A DNA stretch of 64,000 nucleotides from Cohnella silvisoli (GCF_021190915.1 NZ_JAIOAP010000015.1:124001-188000), one strand, 5' to 3'. Shown: positions 26,557-35,518, counted from the stretch's first letter. Numbers and translations are program-made. Notes: a model not told the origin generated them from the sequence alone.

Positions 26557-27581
26557 GCTGTTTTTATCTCCTTCACGGATAATCTCTCTTCCAGATGCTC
26601 ATAAACGGAATTGTCAACATTGCTGCCCGACTGTTCCATGGCTAACAAGATCGCTCCCGCCACCGGCTCCATAGTCAAAATCCGCATGTTGCAGTCCGGA
26701 GCTATTCCGCTTACTTCTTTCTGGATATAGGGGGTCAAGTACTCGCTATCCCCTCGAGTCAGCACGCTGCCAACCATGACGAGATCAAACTTGTCGTGTT
26801 GCATGCCGAGCTTACGGATGACCGCGCTGGCAGCCAAGCCCAACTCGATACCTTGTCGCCGCAAAATGCCGCGTGCAACCTCGTCTTCTCCCGCGACTTC
26901 AAACAACAGCTTCGCTAAATAATGAGGAACCCTAACCCCTTCGTCCAAATAGGCATGGAACATTTGCTCAACGGACGCGAATCCGAGCGTCCTGAGAGTG
27001 GCTTGGGTTAATAGCGTATTTCTCTCCCTACCTTCCCAAGACCGTATGACGGATCGAAAAACTTCCACTGCCAATTCGGAGCCTCCTCCAAAGTCGCCAA
27101 AGGCATAACCAAAACCGCCGCACTGAAAAGCTTCCCCTCGCTTATTAATGCCATAACAATTCGTACCGCTTCCGCATATCATAACGACTCCGTCCTGCTG
27201 TTTAGTTCCAGCTCTCAGGCCGATGACCGTATCGCATACAATGCTATGTTTATTAAAGCCGATATTCGCAATCATAGGACGCAAGATTTGAAAGTCCGCT
27301 TCTCGATCCGCGCCTGCCAAACCGAACATCGCAAACTCGATTTCAGTCTGCTCGACCTTCGCCTGCAACAAAGCCATAGCGACTGCTTCCCGAATATTGC
27401 GATTAGCAAGATCGACCCCTAGTTGATGGTTGCCGCATCCGCTCTCGCCTCGTCCTACAATACGCCCTGCCGAATCGGATACGACGGCGAGCGTTTTGCT
27501 GCCTCCGCCGTCAACGCCTAAATAATAGTTCAAAGCCTCTCGCTCCCATGTCAAATACCGGGCTTTAGAAACCGGATGCAT
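26541..27581 (-). CDS. BadF/BadG-type sugar kinase (N-acetylglucosamine-kinase-like)
   Basis: About 346 aa of the ASKHA superfamily, BadF/BadG/BcrA type. Phosphate-1 motif YYLGVDGGGSKTLAVV near the N-terminus, GSGTNCYGI and GGFGYAFGDFGGGSELA further in, matching N-acetylglucosamine/glucosamine kinases. The start is uncertain: the ATG at 27581 has no clear ribosome site, while a TTG 17 codons later (27530) has GGGAG upstream. In context it may phosphorylate an imported sugar or disaccharide before GH4 cleavage (inference). Confidence 0.82.
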   Translation of the reverse strand: MHPVSKARYLTWEREALNYYLGVDGGGSKTLAVVSDSAGRIVGRGESGCGNHQLGVDLANRNIREAVAMALLQAKVEQTEIEFAMFGLAGADREADFQILRPMIANIGFNKHSIVCDTVIGLRAGTKQQDGVVMICGSGTNCYGINKRGEAFQCGGFGYAFGDFGGGSELAVEVFRSVIRSWEGRERNTLLTQATLRTLGFASVEQMFHAYLDEGVRVPHYLAKLLFEVAGEDEVARGILRRQGIELGLAASAVIRKLGMQHDKFDLVMVGSVLTRGDSEYLTPYIQKEVSGIAPDCNMRILTMEPVAGAILLAMEQSGSNVDNSVYEHLEERLSVKEIKTAWAID

Positions 27582-27594
27582 AACGCGTTAACGC
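27581..27594. promoter_or_regulatory. Overlapping palindromes before the kinase gene
   Basis: TAACGCGTTA (27581-27590) overlaps GCGTTAACGC (27585-27594). The central CG is LacI-operator-like. It sits in the gap between the binding protein and the kinase, so it may mark an internal promoter. Confidence 0.4.
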
Positions 27595-27647
27595 TTGAAC
27601 CATGATGCATTATGGGGACTCCGGTTTCCAAACCCGTTATGTCAAAT

Positions 27648-29312
27648 TTATTTAAGATTGCTAACGTTTTCTTGCCATTTCTCGGTTTTATACTTTAGAA
27701 GCTGGGCATACCCTGCCTTCTGCGCGTCCTTCTCCGCTTGATCAAGAACAGCAAGCACGTCCTCCTCGGATTTGGCGCCAATAACCGCTTTTGCCCTTGC
27801 TTTCTCATAGATTTCAGTAACGCTTTGCGAGATAATGCCTTCTTCTGAATCGCCGGCAGGCGCTAGATTGACGAACTCCGTCGTATTGAATTGAGTCTTC
27901 CACGTAATTTCCGTCTGCCAATACGTCTCCCAGCTGCGCTTTTCGGGAGGAAGCGTCGCTTCGAATTTCGATTTCGACCTATCCACGTAGACGGTGTTGC
28001 CATTCCATTGAAAGTTGACAATGGCGTTCATCAATTCATCTCGTCCTTGCGTATCGGTGGTGAACTTCTCGGTAAACAGCGGCGCCCCGTCAGCATCCGT
28101 TCCTTTCCAATAGAGGCCTTCCGGCCCCCACATGATCGTTCTCTGTCCTTCCGGTCCCGTGAACCAGTCCAGGAAGGCGAAGATCGCTTCAGGGTTTTTG
28201 GCGGATTTGGTAATGACGCTAACGTTCCATCCGAGCTGCTTATAATCGCCGGGGAAAATTTTATTCTTATCGAGCCCCGCCTTGTGAATTGGCCAAACCA
28301 TAATATAACCTGCGCTTGGATCTTTGGCTTTCAATGCCGCGTTACCCTTCGAACCGAATTCCGTAGGGCTGGAAGCGGCATAGACCGCGATTTTGCCCGT
28401 GACGATTTTCTGTTCGACTTGCTCCATCTTCTGGGTAAACGCGTCCTGCGAGATCAGCTTTTCCCGGTACAGTTTATTGGCGAACTGCAGTGATTCGCGG
28501 AAAACGGGATCGCTAAATACGGAGGTCAGTTCATTACCTGAAGGAATGGCCATCATCTGTTGGCTGCTGTACAGATAAGGGCGATTTTCCGCAAAAGCCG
28601 ATGATAGAATATCTACGGCTTCCGCGCCTTGGCCTGCTTCGAAGGGAACGACGTCCGGATATTTTCCTTTCACTTGCTGCAAATAAGCATACAGATCGTC
28701 CGTCGTTTCCAGGCTCGGCGAACCGAGCTCCTCGTAAATCTTCTTATTCACCAGGTAACCTGCATTCCCGTTCGGCTGCGACGTATACCAATTCGGGAAC
28801 TGGTACAGCTTGCCGTCAGGGGAACGAAGCATATTCAAGGTCGATTCGCCGGCCCATTTTTTCAGATTCGGATATTTGTCCAAATATTCGTCGAAGGGAA
28901 CGAGCAACCCTTCCGAACGGAGCTTCTCCACTTCCGCTCCGCGTTCCATCCAGATGACATCCGGCAGCTCGTTTCCGACGATCATCGTATTCAGCTTTTG
29001 CTTCGCGTTTCCGCCGGAGCTGATCGGCAGAACGTTTACCTTCTTATTTTCTTTGATCCACTTGGTTGCCAGGTCCTCGCCCCATGGCGGCATCGTATAC
29101 CAGTCGTAATGTCCGTAAAACGAGAATTCCAAAGGCTGCTCTCCCAACACGTAGGAGGCGCTTTCCGGCTGATCGCCGCTGCTCGTCGCTTTGACCTCCG
29201 GTGAACCGGATGCTGAGGATGAATCGTTGTTTTTCGCGCAGCCCGTTAACGCCATAAGGACGACTAGCGCAGCCACCAGAGTCGAATAAACGGTTTTTTT
29301 GCTGAATTTCAT
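27648..29312 (-). CDS. Extracellular solute-binding lipoprotein (LplA type)
   Basis: 554 aa, larger than ordinary family-1 proteins, as usual for the Paenibacillus LplA/YtcQ type that works with LplB/YtcP permeases. Lipobox LTGC (Cys25), then a Ser-rich tether, then the binding domain with WFTGPEGQRTIMWGPEG. The start at 29312 has AGAAGGGAG eight bases upstream. A TTG/ATG nine codons earlier is less well placed. It follows its two permeases, the reverse of the downstream set. Confidence 0.88.
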   Translation of the reverse strand: MKFSKKTVYSTLVAALVVLMALTGCAKNNDSSSASGSPEVKATSSGDQPESASYVLGEQPLEFSFYGHYDWYTMPPWGEDLATKWIKENKKVNVLPISSGGNAKQKLNTMIVGNELPDVIWMERGAEVEKLRSEGLLVPFDEYLDKYPNLKKWAGESTLNMLRSPDGKLYQFPNWYTSQPNGNAGYLVNKKIYEELGSPSLETTDDLYAYLQQVKGKYPDVVPFEAGQGAEAVDILSSAFAENRPYLYSSQQMMAIPSGNELTSVFSDPVFRESLQFANKLYREKLISQDAFTQKMEQVEQKIVTGKIAVYAASSPTEFGSKGNAALKAKDPSAGYIMVWPIHKAGLDKNKIFPGDYKQLGWNVSVITKSAKNPEAIFAFLDWFTGPEGQRTIMWGPEGLYWKGTDADGAPLFTEKFTTDTQGRDELMNAIVNFQWNGNTVYVDRSKSKFEATLPPEKRSWETYWQTEITWKTQFNTTEFVNLAPAGDSEEGIISQSVTEIYEKARAKAVIGAKSEEDVLAVLDQAEKDAQKAGYAQLLKYKTEKWQENVSNLK

Positions 29313-29347
29313 TGCTTTGACTCCCTTCTGAATGTTCATCTATGGTT

Positions 29348-29361
29348 AAAGCGATTGCTTT
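29348..29361. promoter_or_regulatory. Dyad between permease and binding-protein genes
   Basis: AAAGC-GATT-GCTTT is a perfect 5-bp inverted repeat in the 59-bp spacer. Possible operator or small hairpin. Function not shown by sequence. Confidence 0.35.
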
Positions 29362-29371
29362 GAACCCCTAT

Positions 29372-30265
29372 TTATTCCTTCAGCGAGCCAATCAACACAC
29401 CCTTGACGAAGTACTTCTGAACGAACGGATATACGCAGAGAATCGGTAAGGTCGCTACCATCATGGTGGCCATCGACAACGATTTCGTCGTGACGGACCT
29501 CATCTGGTTCAAATGGCTGCTTGCGGAAGAATCCATCTGGGACATCTGTTCATTCATAATGTTGGAGTTCAGAATCTGCTGTAATTTGGTCTGAATAGGC
29601 AGAAGATCGATATTGGAAATATAGATGCTGGGAGCAAACCAATCGTTCCAATGATAGACCGCCGTGAATAGCGATAACGTCGCGAGTACCGGACCCGACA
29701 AGGGAAAGATGATCCGGAAAAAAATTCCCCAGTTCGAACAGCCATCGATTTTCGCGGATTCTTCCAAGCCCGCAGGCATTCCTATGAAGAATGCGCGGAA
29801 GATGATCATGTTCCACACGCTGATTAAGCCTGGAATGACCATAACCCAGAATGAATTCATTAGCCCGAGCTCTCGGATCAGCAAGTAACTCGGGATAAGT
29901 CCCCCGCTAAAATACATGGTGAAAATACAGACAATCATGTAAAGCTTACGACCGATGAGTTCTTTCTTGGTCATTCCGTAGGCGAAGATTGACGTGGCCA
30001 ATATCGTTCCGATCGTCCCTGCAACCGTTCGAAGCACGGAAATGACGAAACCGTCGATAAGCCGCTTGTCCTTAAAAACCACCTCGTAATTTTCCAGAGA
30101 GAACTGGCGCGGCCAGAACGTTATTCCGCCTTGCATCGTGTCCGTTCCTAAATTGAAGGAGACGACTGCGGCATTCCAGAACGGATAAAAAGCGGTAAAC
30201 CCCAATATGCCCAGCACAACATAGATCACGATAGATAAAGCTTTATCGCCATTTGAAAGTTTCAT
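29372..30265 (-). CDS. Carbohydrate ABC transporter permease (YtcP type)
   Basis: 297-aa permease with about six membrane segments and the EAA loop EESAKIDGCSNWGIFFRIIFPL. The C-terminus KYFVKGVLIGSLKE is the usual end of YtcP proteins. AAGGAGGG precedes the ATG. Second gene of the nine-gene leftward run. Confidence 0.9.
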   Translation of the reverse strand: MKLSNGDKALSIVIYVVLGILGFTAFYPFWNAAVVSFNLGTDTMQGGITFWPRQFSLENYEVVFKDKRLIDGFVISVLRTVAGTIGTILATSIFAYGMTKKELIGRKLYMIVCIFTMYFSGGLIPSYLLIRELGLMNSFWVMVIPGLISVWNMIIFRAFFIGMPAGLEESAKIDGCSNWGIFFRIIFPLSGPVLATLSLFTAVYHWNDWFAPSIYISNIDLLPIQTKLQQILNSNIMNEQMSQMDSSASSHLNQMRSVTTKSLSMATMMVATLPILCVYPFVQKYFVKGVLIGSLKE

Positions 30266-30286
30266 AGCGTCGACCCCTCCTTCCCT

Positions 30287-31240
30287 TTACCACAAGCTGT
30301 TGCCCGATCTGCGCGCCAAATGGTTAGCTCCCATGAGCAAACCAACGCTGATCACCGCATTGAAGAGGCCTGCCGCCGTTGCGTAAGAAAATCGAGAATT
30401 CAATATGCCTATACGGTACACGTAAGTATCTAAGACATCGCTTACATCTCGAAGCACCGGATTCGAACCTAGCAGGATAATATCTTCGAATCCCGCGTGC
30501 AACAAATTTCCGATCGCAAGAATGGAAAATACGGTAATGACGGGCATGATCGACGGAAGGGTGATCGTGAACATTTGCCTGAATCTGCTTGCACCGTCCA
30601 TGGATGCCGCCTCGTACAAATGCGGATCGACGCCGGCAATGGCTGCCAGATAAACGATTGATGCAAATCCGATTTCCTTCCACACCCCCGTAGTTACGAG
30701 AATGGTCCAGAAGTATTCGGGTAAGGAGAGAAAATTGATCGGTTCATCGATGAGGTGCAGTTTTTGCAGCAGGATATTGAGGCTCCCGTTGTCCGTAGAG
30801 AGTATTGACATGACGAAACCGGACACGATTACCCAGGAGAGAAAGTGGGGTAAATAACTTATCGTCTGTATGGTTCGCTTGTAGGCCTGGTTTCCCACTT
30901 CATTCAGCATTAAAGCTAGAAGGATCGGCGCGGGAAATCCCACAATCAACTTCAACAGACTAATGACCAACGTGTTGCGCATGATATCCCAGAATACGGG
31001 AGCATGAAAGAACATTTCGAAATGCTTGAACCCGACCCAGGGGCTTCCAAGGAACCCCTTAAAAAGGCTGTAATCTTGAAACGCGGTCAACACGCCGTAC
31101 ATAGGAATGTAGCTGAATACGATAATGAATAGCAGGGCCGGCCATACCATTAGCTGGATGTCCCATTGGCGGAGCAACCGTCCAATTCCGCTCGGCTTCG
31201 CGTAAAATGCCTTTTCTACCCGGATTTTGGCTTGAGGCAT
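30287..31240 (-). CDS. ABC transporter permease (LplB type)
   Basis: 317 aa. The segment MVWPALLFIIVFSYIPMYGV and the EAA loop EAASMDGASRFRQMFTITLPS are typical of LplB. AGGAGG stands six bases before the ATG. First gene of the operon, preceded by two TTAAC-type dyads and then by a co-directional AraC gene. Pairs with the YtcP-type permease and the LplA-type binding protein. Confidence 0.9.
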   Translation of the reverse strand: MPQAKIRVEKAFYAKPSGIGRLLRQWDIQLMVWPALLFIIVFSYIPMYGVLTAFQDYSLFKGFLGSPWVGFKHFEMFFHAPVFWDIMRNTLVISLLKLIVGFPAPILLALMLNEVGNQAYKRTIQTISYLPHFLSWVIVSGFVMSILSTDNGSLNILLQKLHLIDEPINFLSLPEYFWTILVTTGVWKEIGFASIVYLAAIAGVDPHLYEAASMDGASRFRQMFTITLPSIMPVITVFSILAIGNLLHAGFEDIILLGSNPVLRDVSDVLDTYVYRIGILNSRFSYATAAGLFNAVISVGLLMGANHLARRSGNSLW

Positions 31241-31273
31241 TGCTAACCTCCTATTCGTGATGTTTCCACAATA

Positions 31274-31322
31274 TTAACTCTGTGTTAAATACCCTCTTTC
31301 TTCTTGTATTTTAACTGTTAAA
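31274..31322. promoter_or_regulatory. Pair of TTAAC dyads upstream of the glucan operon
   Basis: TTAACTCTGTGTTAA (31274-31288) and TTTAACTGTTAAA (31310-31322) are both inverted repeats with TTAAC half-sites, offset by about 36 bp. They lie 34-82 bp before the first permease gene. A likely operator region for a dimeric regulator, perhaps the adjacent AraC protein. Confidence 0.5.
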
Positions 31323-31371
31323 TGCGGCTAATACTCCGCCAAAACGATTGATAAATGACACTATCTTACTG

Positions 31372-32250
31372 TTATCTGACGATTCTTTTTTTGGAAATCC
31401 TTGGCGTCACGCCAATGTATTGCTTGAATAACCGATTGAAGTTGGATAGGGTTCGAAAGCCGCACTCCAGCGCAACGTCGGTAATTTTCATATTGGTTGT
31501 CTCTAGGAGCAATACCGCGCGTTCCAGTCGAATCTGGATCAAATACACCAATGGTGCCGTTCCGACCACACGCCGAAAAATATCGCTGAACCTGGAAGGG
31601 CTTAAAAAGACGAGCGCAGCCAATTGTTCCAGCGTCCAAGGGTGAGCATATCTCTCCTCCATCGCATGAATGACCTTTCGCATTTTTTCCAATTGGGCGG
31701 AATTCATTTTTTCTTTCGGTTTGATTATCCCTTCCGTTCGAAAGTCGCGATTTACGCTTGCCAGAAACCGAAGCAAATGGGAATAAACCATAGAGGCATA
31801 AGACAGGCGTTCCATCACATGCTCATCTTGCAATTCGAGGAGTGTCGAGCGGAGACTATCGATATTCGGATGGTTCCGGTTCAGTAAATTGGTGAAATGG
31901 ATGCCCATCTCCTTAAAGGGCGACAAAATTTCCGGATCGTAGCGCAGGTTGGCTAGAAACCAAGACATATCGAATGAAATGACGAGCATGACCAGGTCCT
32001 GCGTCTCGTAAGCGCAATGAAGATCGTTAGAGTTGATCAACAGAATGTCGCCTTGCTGAAATTCATATTTCTGGCCATTGATGATGTAATACCCTATTCC
32101 CGATTTAATCAGATTGATCTCCAGCACGTCGTGCCAATGAAGCTTCTGGTAGTTAGAGGTGACGCCTACCGTGTCCGCTACATAGATAGGGTATTGCTTG
32201 TCCATTTTGAATTTCTCTCTCGGGATATCCTCTGTCCTTGTGAATGTCAT
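31372..32250 (-). CDS. AraC-family regulator with cupin sensor domain
   Basis: 292 aa. The N-terminal cupin includes LHWHDVLEINLI and FQQGDILLINSNDLHC. The C-terminal AraC HTH pair (about 195-292) includes LSPSRFSDIFRR and FRTLSNFNRLFKQYIG. The start at 32250 follows GGAGG. 20 further upstream codons are open but unsupported. Located directly upstream of, and co-directional with, the ABC/kinase/GH4/GH16 genes, so it is the best candidate for their regulator. Confidence 0.88.
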   Translation of the reverse strand: MTFTRTEDIPREKFKMDKQYPIYVADTVGVTSNYQKLHWHDVLEINLIKSGIGYYIINGQKYEFQQGDILLINSNDLHCAYETQDLVMLVISFDMSWFLANLRYDPEILSPFKEMGIHFTNLLNRNHPNIDSLRSTLLELQDEHVMERLSYASMVYSHLLRFLASVNRDFRTEGIIKPKEKMNSAQLEKMRKVIHAMEERYAHPWTLEQLAALVFLSPSRFSDIFRRVVGTAPLVYLIQIRLERAVLLLETTNMKITDVALECGFRTLSNFNRLFKQYIGVTPRISKKRIVR

Positions 32251-32295
32251 GTTCTCGACCTCCGTTATCATTTCGCTTAGTCTACCCGAATGAAA

Positions 32296-32329
32296 AATCC
32301 CGCTCCACAAGACGATGCGGAACAGGATT
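32296..32329 (-). terminator. Terminator of the ROK kinase gene
   Basis: On the minus strand AATCCTGTTCC pairs with GGAGCGGGATT (11 bp, two G-T pairs), followed by TTTCATT. Located 9 bp past the ROK stop. Confidence 0.65.
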
Positions 32330-32337
32330 GGGATTTC

Positions 32338-33291
32338 TTAAGAAATGGGATCGAAGACCAGCAACGCGGCACCAATCGCGCCCGCTTCTTTGCCGAGTGA
32401 CGGCGAAACGACTTTCACCCCGGCAGCCATCGAGGAAATCCCCCGTTCCGCGATGACTTGATGCATCGGATCCAATAACGGAGCACCGATGCTTGCCGCT
32501 CCTCCGCCAACGATAAGCACTTCCGGATTCATAACGTGAATGATGCTTACAAGTCCTGCCCCCAGAGCCTGGCCGGCTTCGCGGAGTATCTTTGCGGACA
32601 ATTCATCTCCATTGGAAGCCGCTTCTGCGACATGGCGGGAGGTAATCGGATTTGTGCCCGCTCTCCCGGTCAGCATTAACGCTTCCTCCGGAAACTGAGT
32701 TGCCAACTGCTGCGCGCGTCTGGCGATAGCGGTACCGGAGGCGTACAGCTCCAAACATCCGACATTGCCGCAAAGACAACGCGGACCGTTCCAATCAATC
32801 GTAATATGGCCCAGTTCTCCTGCGCTTGAATCTCTGCCTCGAATGAGCCGTCCAGCGCTTACGATCCCTGCTCCGATTCCCGTTGAAACCGTCACATAAA
32901 CGCAATTTTTCGTTCCGCGTCCGGCTCCTGCTGCCCATTCTCCGTAAGCCGCGGCATTTGCGTCGTTTTCCAGGTTGACGGGAACCCCGAAAGCCTGCTC
33001 CAGCCGCTTGCCCAGCGGCACCTGATTCCAGCCTAAGTTAGAAGCTAAAGCTACAATTCCCTCTTGCGCGTTTAATGTGCCTGCAGTCGCCACTCCAATG
33101 CCGGTTAATTGATACGACGGCTCTAAACAGTCTTTAATCAATTGAATCATTCTCTGAATAACGGCCTCGGAGCCCTCTTGAGCATCCGTGCTTTGCTCCG
33201 ATTTGTTCAATATCGTTCCACTCTCGTCCAATATTACGGCAAGTATTTTGGTACCGCCTAAATCAATGCCTGCATAAACTTTTTGGTTCAT
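32338..33291 (-). CDS. ROK-family sugar kinase (glucokinase-like)
   Basis: 317 aa. ATP-binding GIDLGGTKILAVILD at the N-terminus, the sugar-binding ENDANAAAYGEW segment, and the zinc motif CLCGNVGCLE near the middle. No N-terminal HTH, so a kinase and not a repressor. Phosphorylates glucose or a related hexose with ATP in the cytoplasm. The start at 33291 has GGAGGG ten bases upstream. It lies 19 bp after a broken ROK gene. Glucose released by GH4 would be its natural substrate (inference). Confidence 0.9.
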   Translation of the reverse strand: MNQKVYAGIDLGGTKILAVILDESGTILNKSEQSTDAQEGSEAVIQRMIQLIKDCLEPSYQLTGIGVATAGTLNAQEGIVALASNLGWNQVPLGKRLEQAFGVPVNLENDANAAAYGEWAAGAGRGTKNCVYVTVSTGIGAGIVSAGRLIRGRDSSAGELGHITIDWNGPRCLCGNVGCLELYASGTAIARRAQQLATQFPEEALMLTGRAGTNPITSRHVAEAASNGDELSAKILREAGQALGAGLVSIIHVMNPEVLIVGGGAASIGAPLLDPMHQVIAERGISSMAAGVKVVSPSLGKEAGAIGAALLVFDPIS

Positions 33292-33310
33292 GATCGGTAA
33301 GCCCTCCATG

Positions 33311-33913
33311 CTAATCCAGAACGGATGCGCTAAAGATTTTTTGTAACTTTAAAGTTGCCGAGCCGTAAAGGGCCCCCTTTTCTCCGTAGGAAGCGGATAA
33401 TACCCTGTCCCTAGTGAACTTGAACGGGAAAGGAAAATTCTCGATGGCCGCTCTAAGCATCTCCGAGAAATTGGCCGATCGGTTCATCCAGCCTTCGATA
33501 ATAACCACCTCGGGACTGATGAAGTTGACCGTGCTGGCAATCATAAGCATCGTTACTTTCACGATCTGGTCGAAGATCGGCTCTAACCATGCCTCTCCTG
33601 CTTCGTAGCGGGATATAATCTCGTCAAAAGACTGAGGCACCGCTTGGCCATGTTCTGCGGATTGATTCTGGCATTTTTTGAGGATAAAAGAGCTCGTAAG
33701 AACGGTTTCCACACACCCCCTTTGACCACATATGCAGATCTCCCCATTCGGATCTACGGGGATATGGCCGATTTCTCCCGCGCCTCCCATAAATCCGGAA
33801 TAAATTTGCGAATTAAGAATGATGCCCGCGCCTATTCCTTCGTTGATCGTCAAGTATACTAGGCTGCTCTTATCTTTGAAGAAAGAGAGGAATCTCTCCC
33901 CCTCTCCTTCTCC
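33311..33913 (-). pseudogene. 5'-truncated ROK-family gene remnant
   Basis: The frame encodes the middle and C-terminal part of a ROK protein: INEGIGAGIILN, GGAGEIGHIPVDP, the zinc motif CICGQRGCVE and the C-terminal segment SYGEKGALYGSA. The sugar-kinase or HTH N-terminal half is absent. ROK-like residues (KDKSSLVYLTIN) continue upstream of the nominal TTG at 33853 to an in-frame stop at 33914-33916, inside the terminator of the neighbouring GGDEF-EAL gene. No ribosome site precedes the TTG. Best read as a gene that lost its 5' half at this junction. The full-length form was probably a NagC/XylR-type repressor or kinase. Confidence 0.75.
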
Positions 33914-33937
33914 CTATGCTTTATTCTAAAAGCATAG
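33914..33937 (-). terminator. Hairpin overlapping the GGDEF-EAL stop codon
   Basis: CTATGCTTT and AAAGCATAG form a perfect 9-bp stem with a 6-base loop that includes the stop of the GGDEF-EAL gene. On the minus strand it is followed by a purine run and not by T, so termination may be weak. It marks the edge of the ROK remnant. Confidence 0.55.
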
Positions 33938-35518
33938 AGTCGGCAGGCTCGCCGTCTTGATCCAATCTCTGGCTATTATAGCCGGGAGCGGTTCGCTGAA
34001 CAAGTACCCTTGGATACAATCGCATTCATACTTCTTAAGATAGTCCAGTTGGACGTATTTCTCGACGCCTTCCGCTACCACTTTAATTCCCATGTCCTTC
34101 GCCAGGCGAATGATCAATCCCGTTAGAGGCTGGTCTTCCTGGTTATCCGGTATTTGTTCGATAAAGCTTTTGTCGATCTTAAGCGTCGTAATCGGAAGCT
34201 TCAATAGATGGCTAAGAGATGAGAAGCCTCTGCCGAAATCATCCAAAGCGATATTCACGCCATATTCGATCAAACGGTCCAACTTGTCTCCGATCAAGTC
34301 CAATGACTCGATCACCATGGATTCCGTAACTTCAAGCTCCAAGTAATGAGGCTCAAGGCCGGTCTCATTCAGCAATTCCAATACCCGCTCGACGAAGCGA
34401 TTGTCGATTAGCTGCATGACAGATACATTCACGGAAACGATTGCCGCGTTATCCCCCTTCTGATGAACGGTGCGGATGAATTCGCACGCCGTCCGGAGCA
34501 CCCAGTCACCGATTGGAACGATCAGCTGTGTTTCTTCCGCAATCCGAATGAATTGATCCGGTGACATCTGTCCAAGTTCAGGACTATTCCAGCGGATCAA
34601 GGCTTCGAATCCTGTTACGCGAGAGGTCGCAAGATGAATTTGCGGCTGATAATGAAGCTCGAATTCCCCTTTATCTAGAGCCTGCCTTAGAAGGCGCTCC
34701 GTATCGGCCCGATGCTGAACGGGAACGCTCAGAGAGTCCTCGTAGAACGCAAAACCGTTCTTCCCCTGCTTCTTAGCTTGGTACAAGGCGATATCCGCGT
34801 TCTTTAACAGCTGTTCAAGCGTTCTGCCATGCGAAGGAAACCGAGAAATTCCGATACTCCCGGTCATATGCATGCGATGCTCCCCAACCGCGAAGGGATG
34901 ATCAAACAAATTCAGAAGCAGCTCTCCCCTAACATGAAGCCGAATCTCGGGTTCACGCGTGACGATAACCCACTCATCTCCGCCAAGCCGGTAAAGCTGT
35001 TCCGAAGCATGCAGCCCTCCGGCAATTCTAGCTGAAACTTCCTTAATCAATCGATCTCCGAATGCATGTCCGAGCGTATCGTTCACGTATTTGAAATCAT
35101 CCAAATCGACATAGAAAAGCGACGCATCTTTCAAAAACGTCAAATTCTCATACAAAGCAAGCCTATTCGGCAGCCCGGTAAGCTGATCTTTGAAAGCGAT
35201 ACTGCGAAGCTCTTCCCGGTTATGCAGCAGTTCCGTATATTGATGTTGCAGCTTGCGCTCCGCAACGCTCATTCGAAGGGTGGCTTTGTAGATCAAATAA
35301 TACAATAACAAAGCCGTCATCACGATATAAAACCAGCCCTTAAGCAGGCTGAAGTACGCGAACATCTTCTTATCCGGTACCATGGCATTCAGCGCCTCAT
35401 CGGAGAACAAGATCCACAGCGCTCCGCAGATCAAATAAATGACGGAAATTCTCAGAGAAGCAACGAGAGGCAATTGCATTGTAGAATTTTTGCCCTGCTC
35501 ATGTTCTTGATTCGACAT
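33926..35518 (-). CDS. Membrane GGDEF-EAL protein (c-di-GMP turnover)
   Basis: 530 aa. Two N-terminal membrane segments (about 20-80), a short helical linker, GGDEF domain (about 105-270) and EAL domain (about 285-520). The active-site loop reads RLGGDEW, with Trp for the usual Phe and the catalytic core kept. The EAL domain has EALIRW, DDFGRGFSSL and KIDKSFI, so phosphodiesterase residues look intact. The start at 35518 follows GGGAGGG. Which activity dominates cannot be decided from sequence. Confidence 0.92.
   Translation of the reverse strand: MSNQEHEQGKNSTMQLPLVASLRISVIYLICGALWILFSDEALNAMVPDKKMFAYFSLLKGWFYIVMTALLLYYLIYKATLRMSVAERKLQHQYTELLHNREELRSIAFKDQLTGLPNRLALYENLTFLKDASLFYVDLDDFKYVNDTLGHAFGDRLIKEVSARIAGGLHASEQLYRLGGDEWVIVTREPEIRLHVRGELLLNLFDHPFAVGEHRMHMTGSIGISRFPSHGRTLEQLLKNADIALYQAKKQGKNGFAFYEDSLSVPVQHRADTERLLRQALDKGEFELHYQPQIHLATSRVTGFEALIRWNSPELGQMSPDQFIRIAEETQLIVPIGDWVLRTACEFIRTVHQKGDNAAIVSVNVSVMQLIDNRFVERVLELLNETGLEPHYLELEVTESMVIESLDLIGDKLDRLIEYGVNIALDDFGRGFSSLSHLLKLPITTLKIDKSFIEQIPDNQEDQPLTGLIIRLAKDMGIKVVAEGVEKYVQLDYLKKYECDCIQGYLFSEPLPAIIARDWIKTASLPTLCF

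Noticed and set aside
27891..28493. Rightward 200-codon frame
   Set aside because: Lies fully inside the LplA-type binding-protein gene on the other strand, with an Arg/Phe-rich shadow composition.
28629..29204. Rightward 191-codon frame
   Set aside because: Shadow of the same binding-protein gene; no ribosome site or domain.
29348..29361. CcpA cre site
   Set aside because: The palindrome AAAGCGATTGCTTT lacks the central CG and the TGNAA flanks of a cre.
33311..33853. Short intact ROK protein starting at TTG 33853
   Set aside because: No ribosome site, and ROK-like residues continue upstream of the TTG, so a truncated remnant explains it better.
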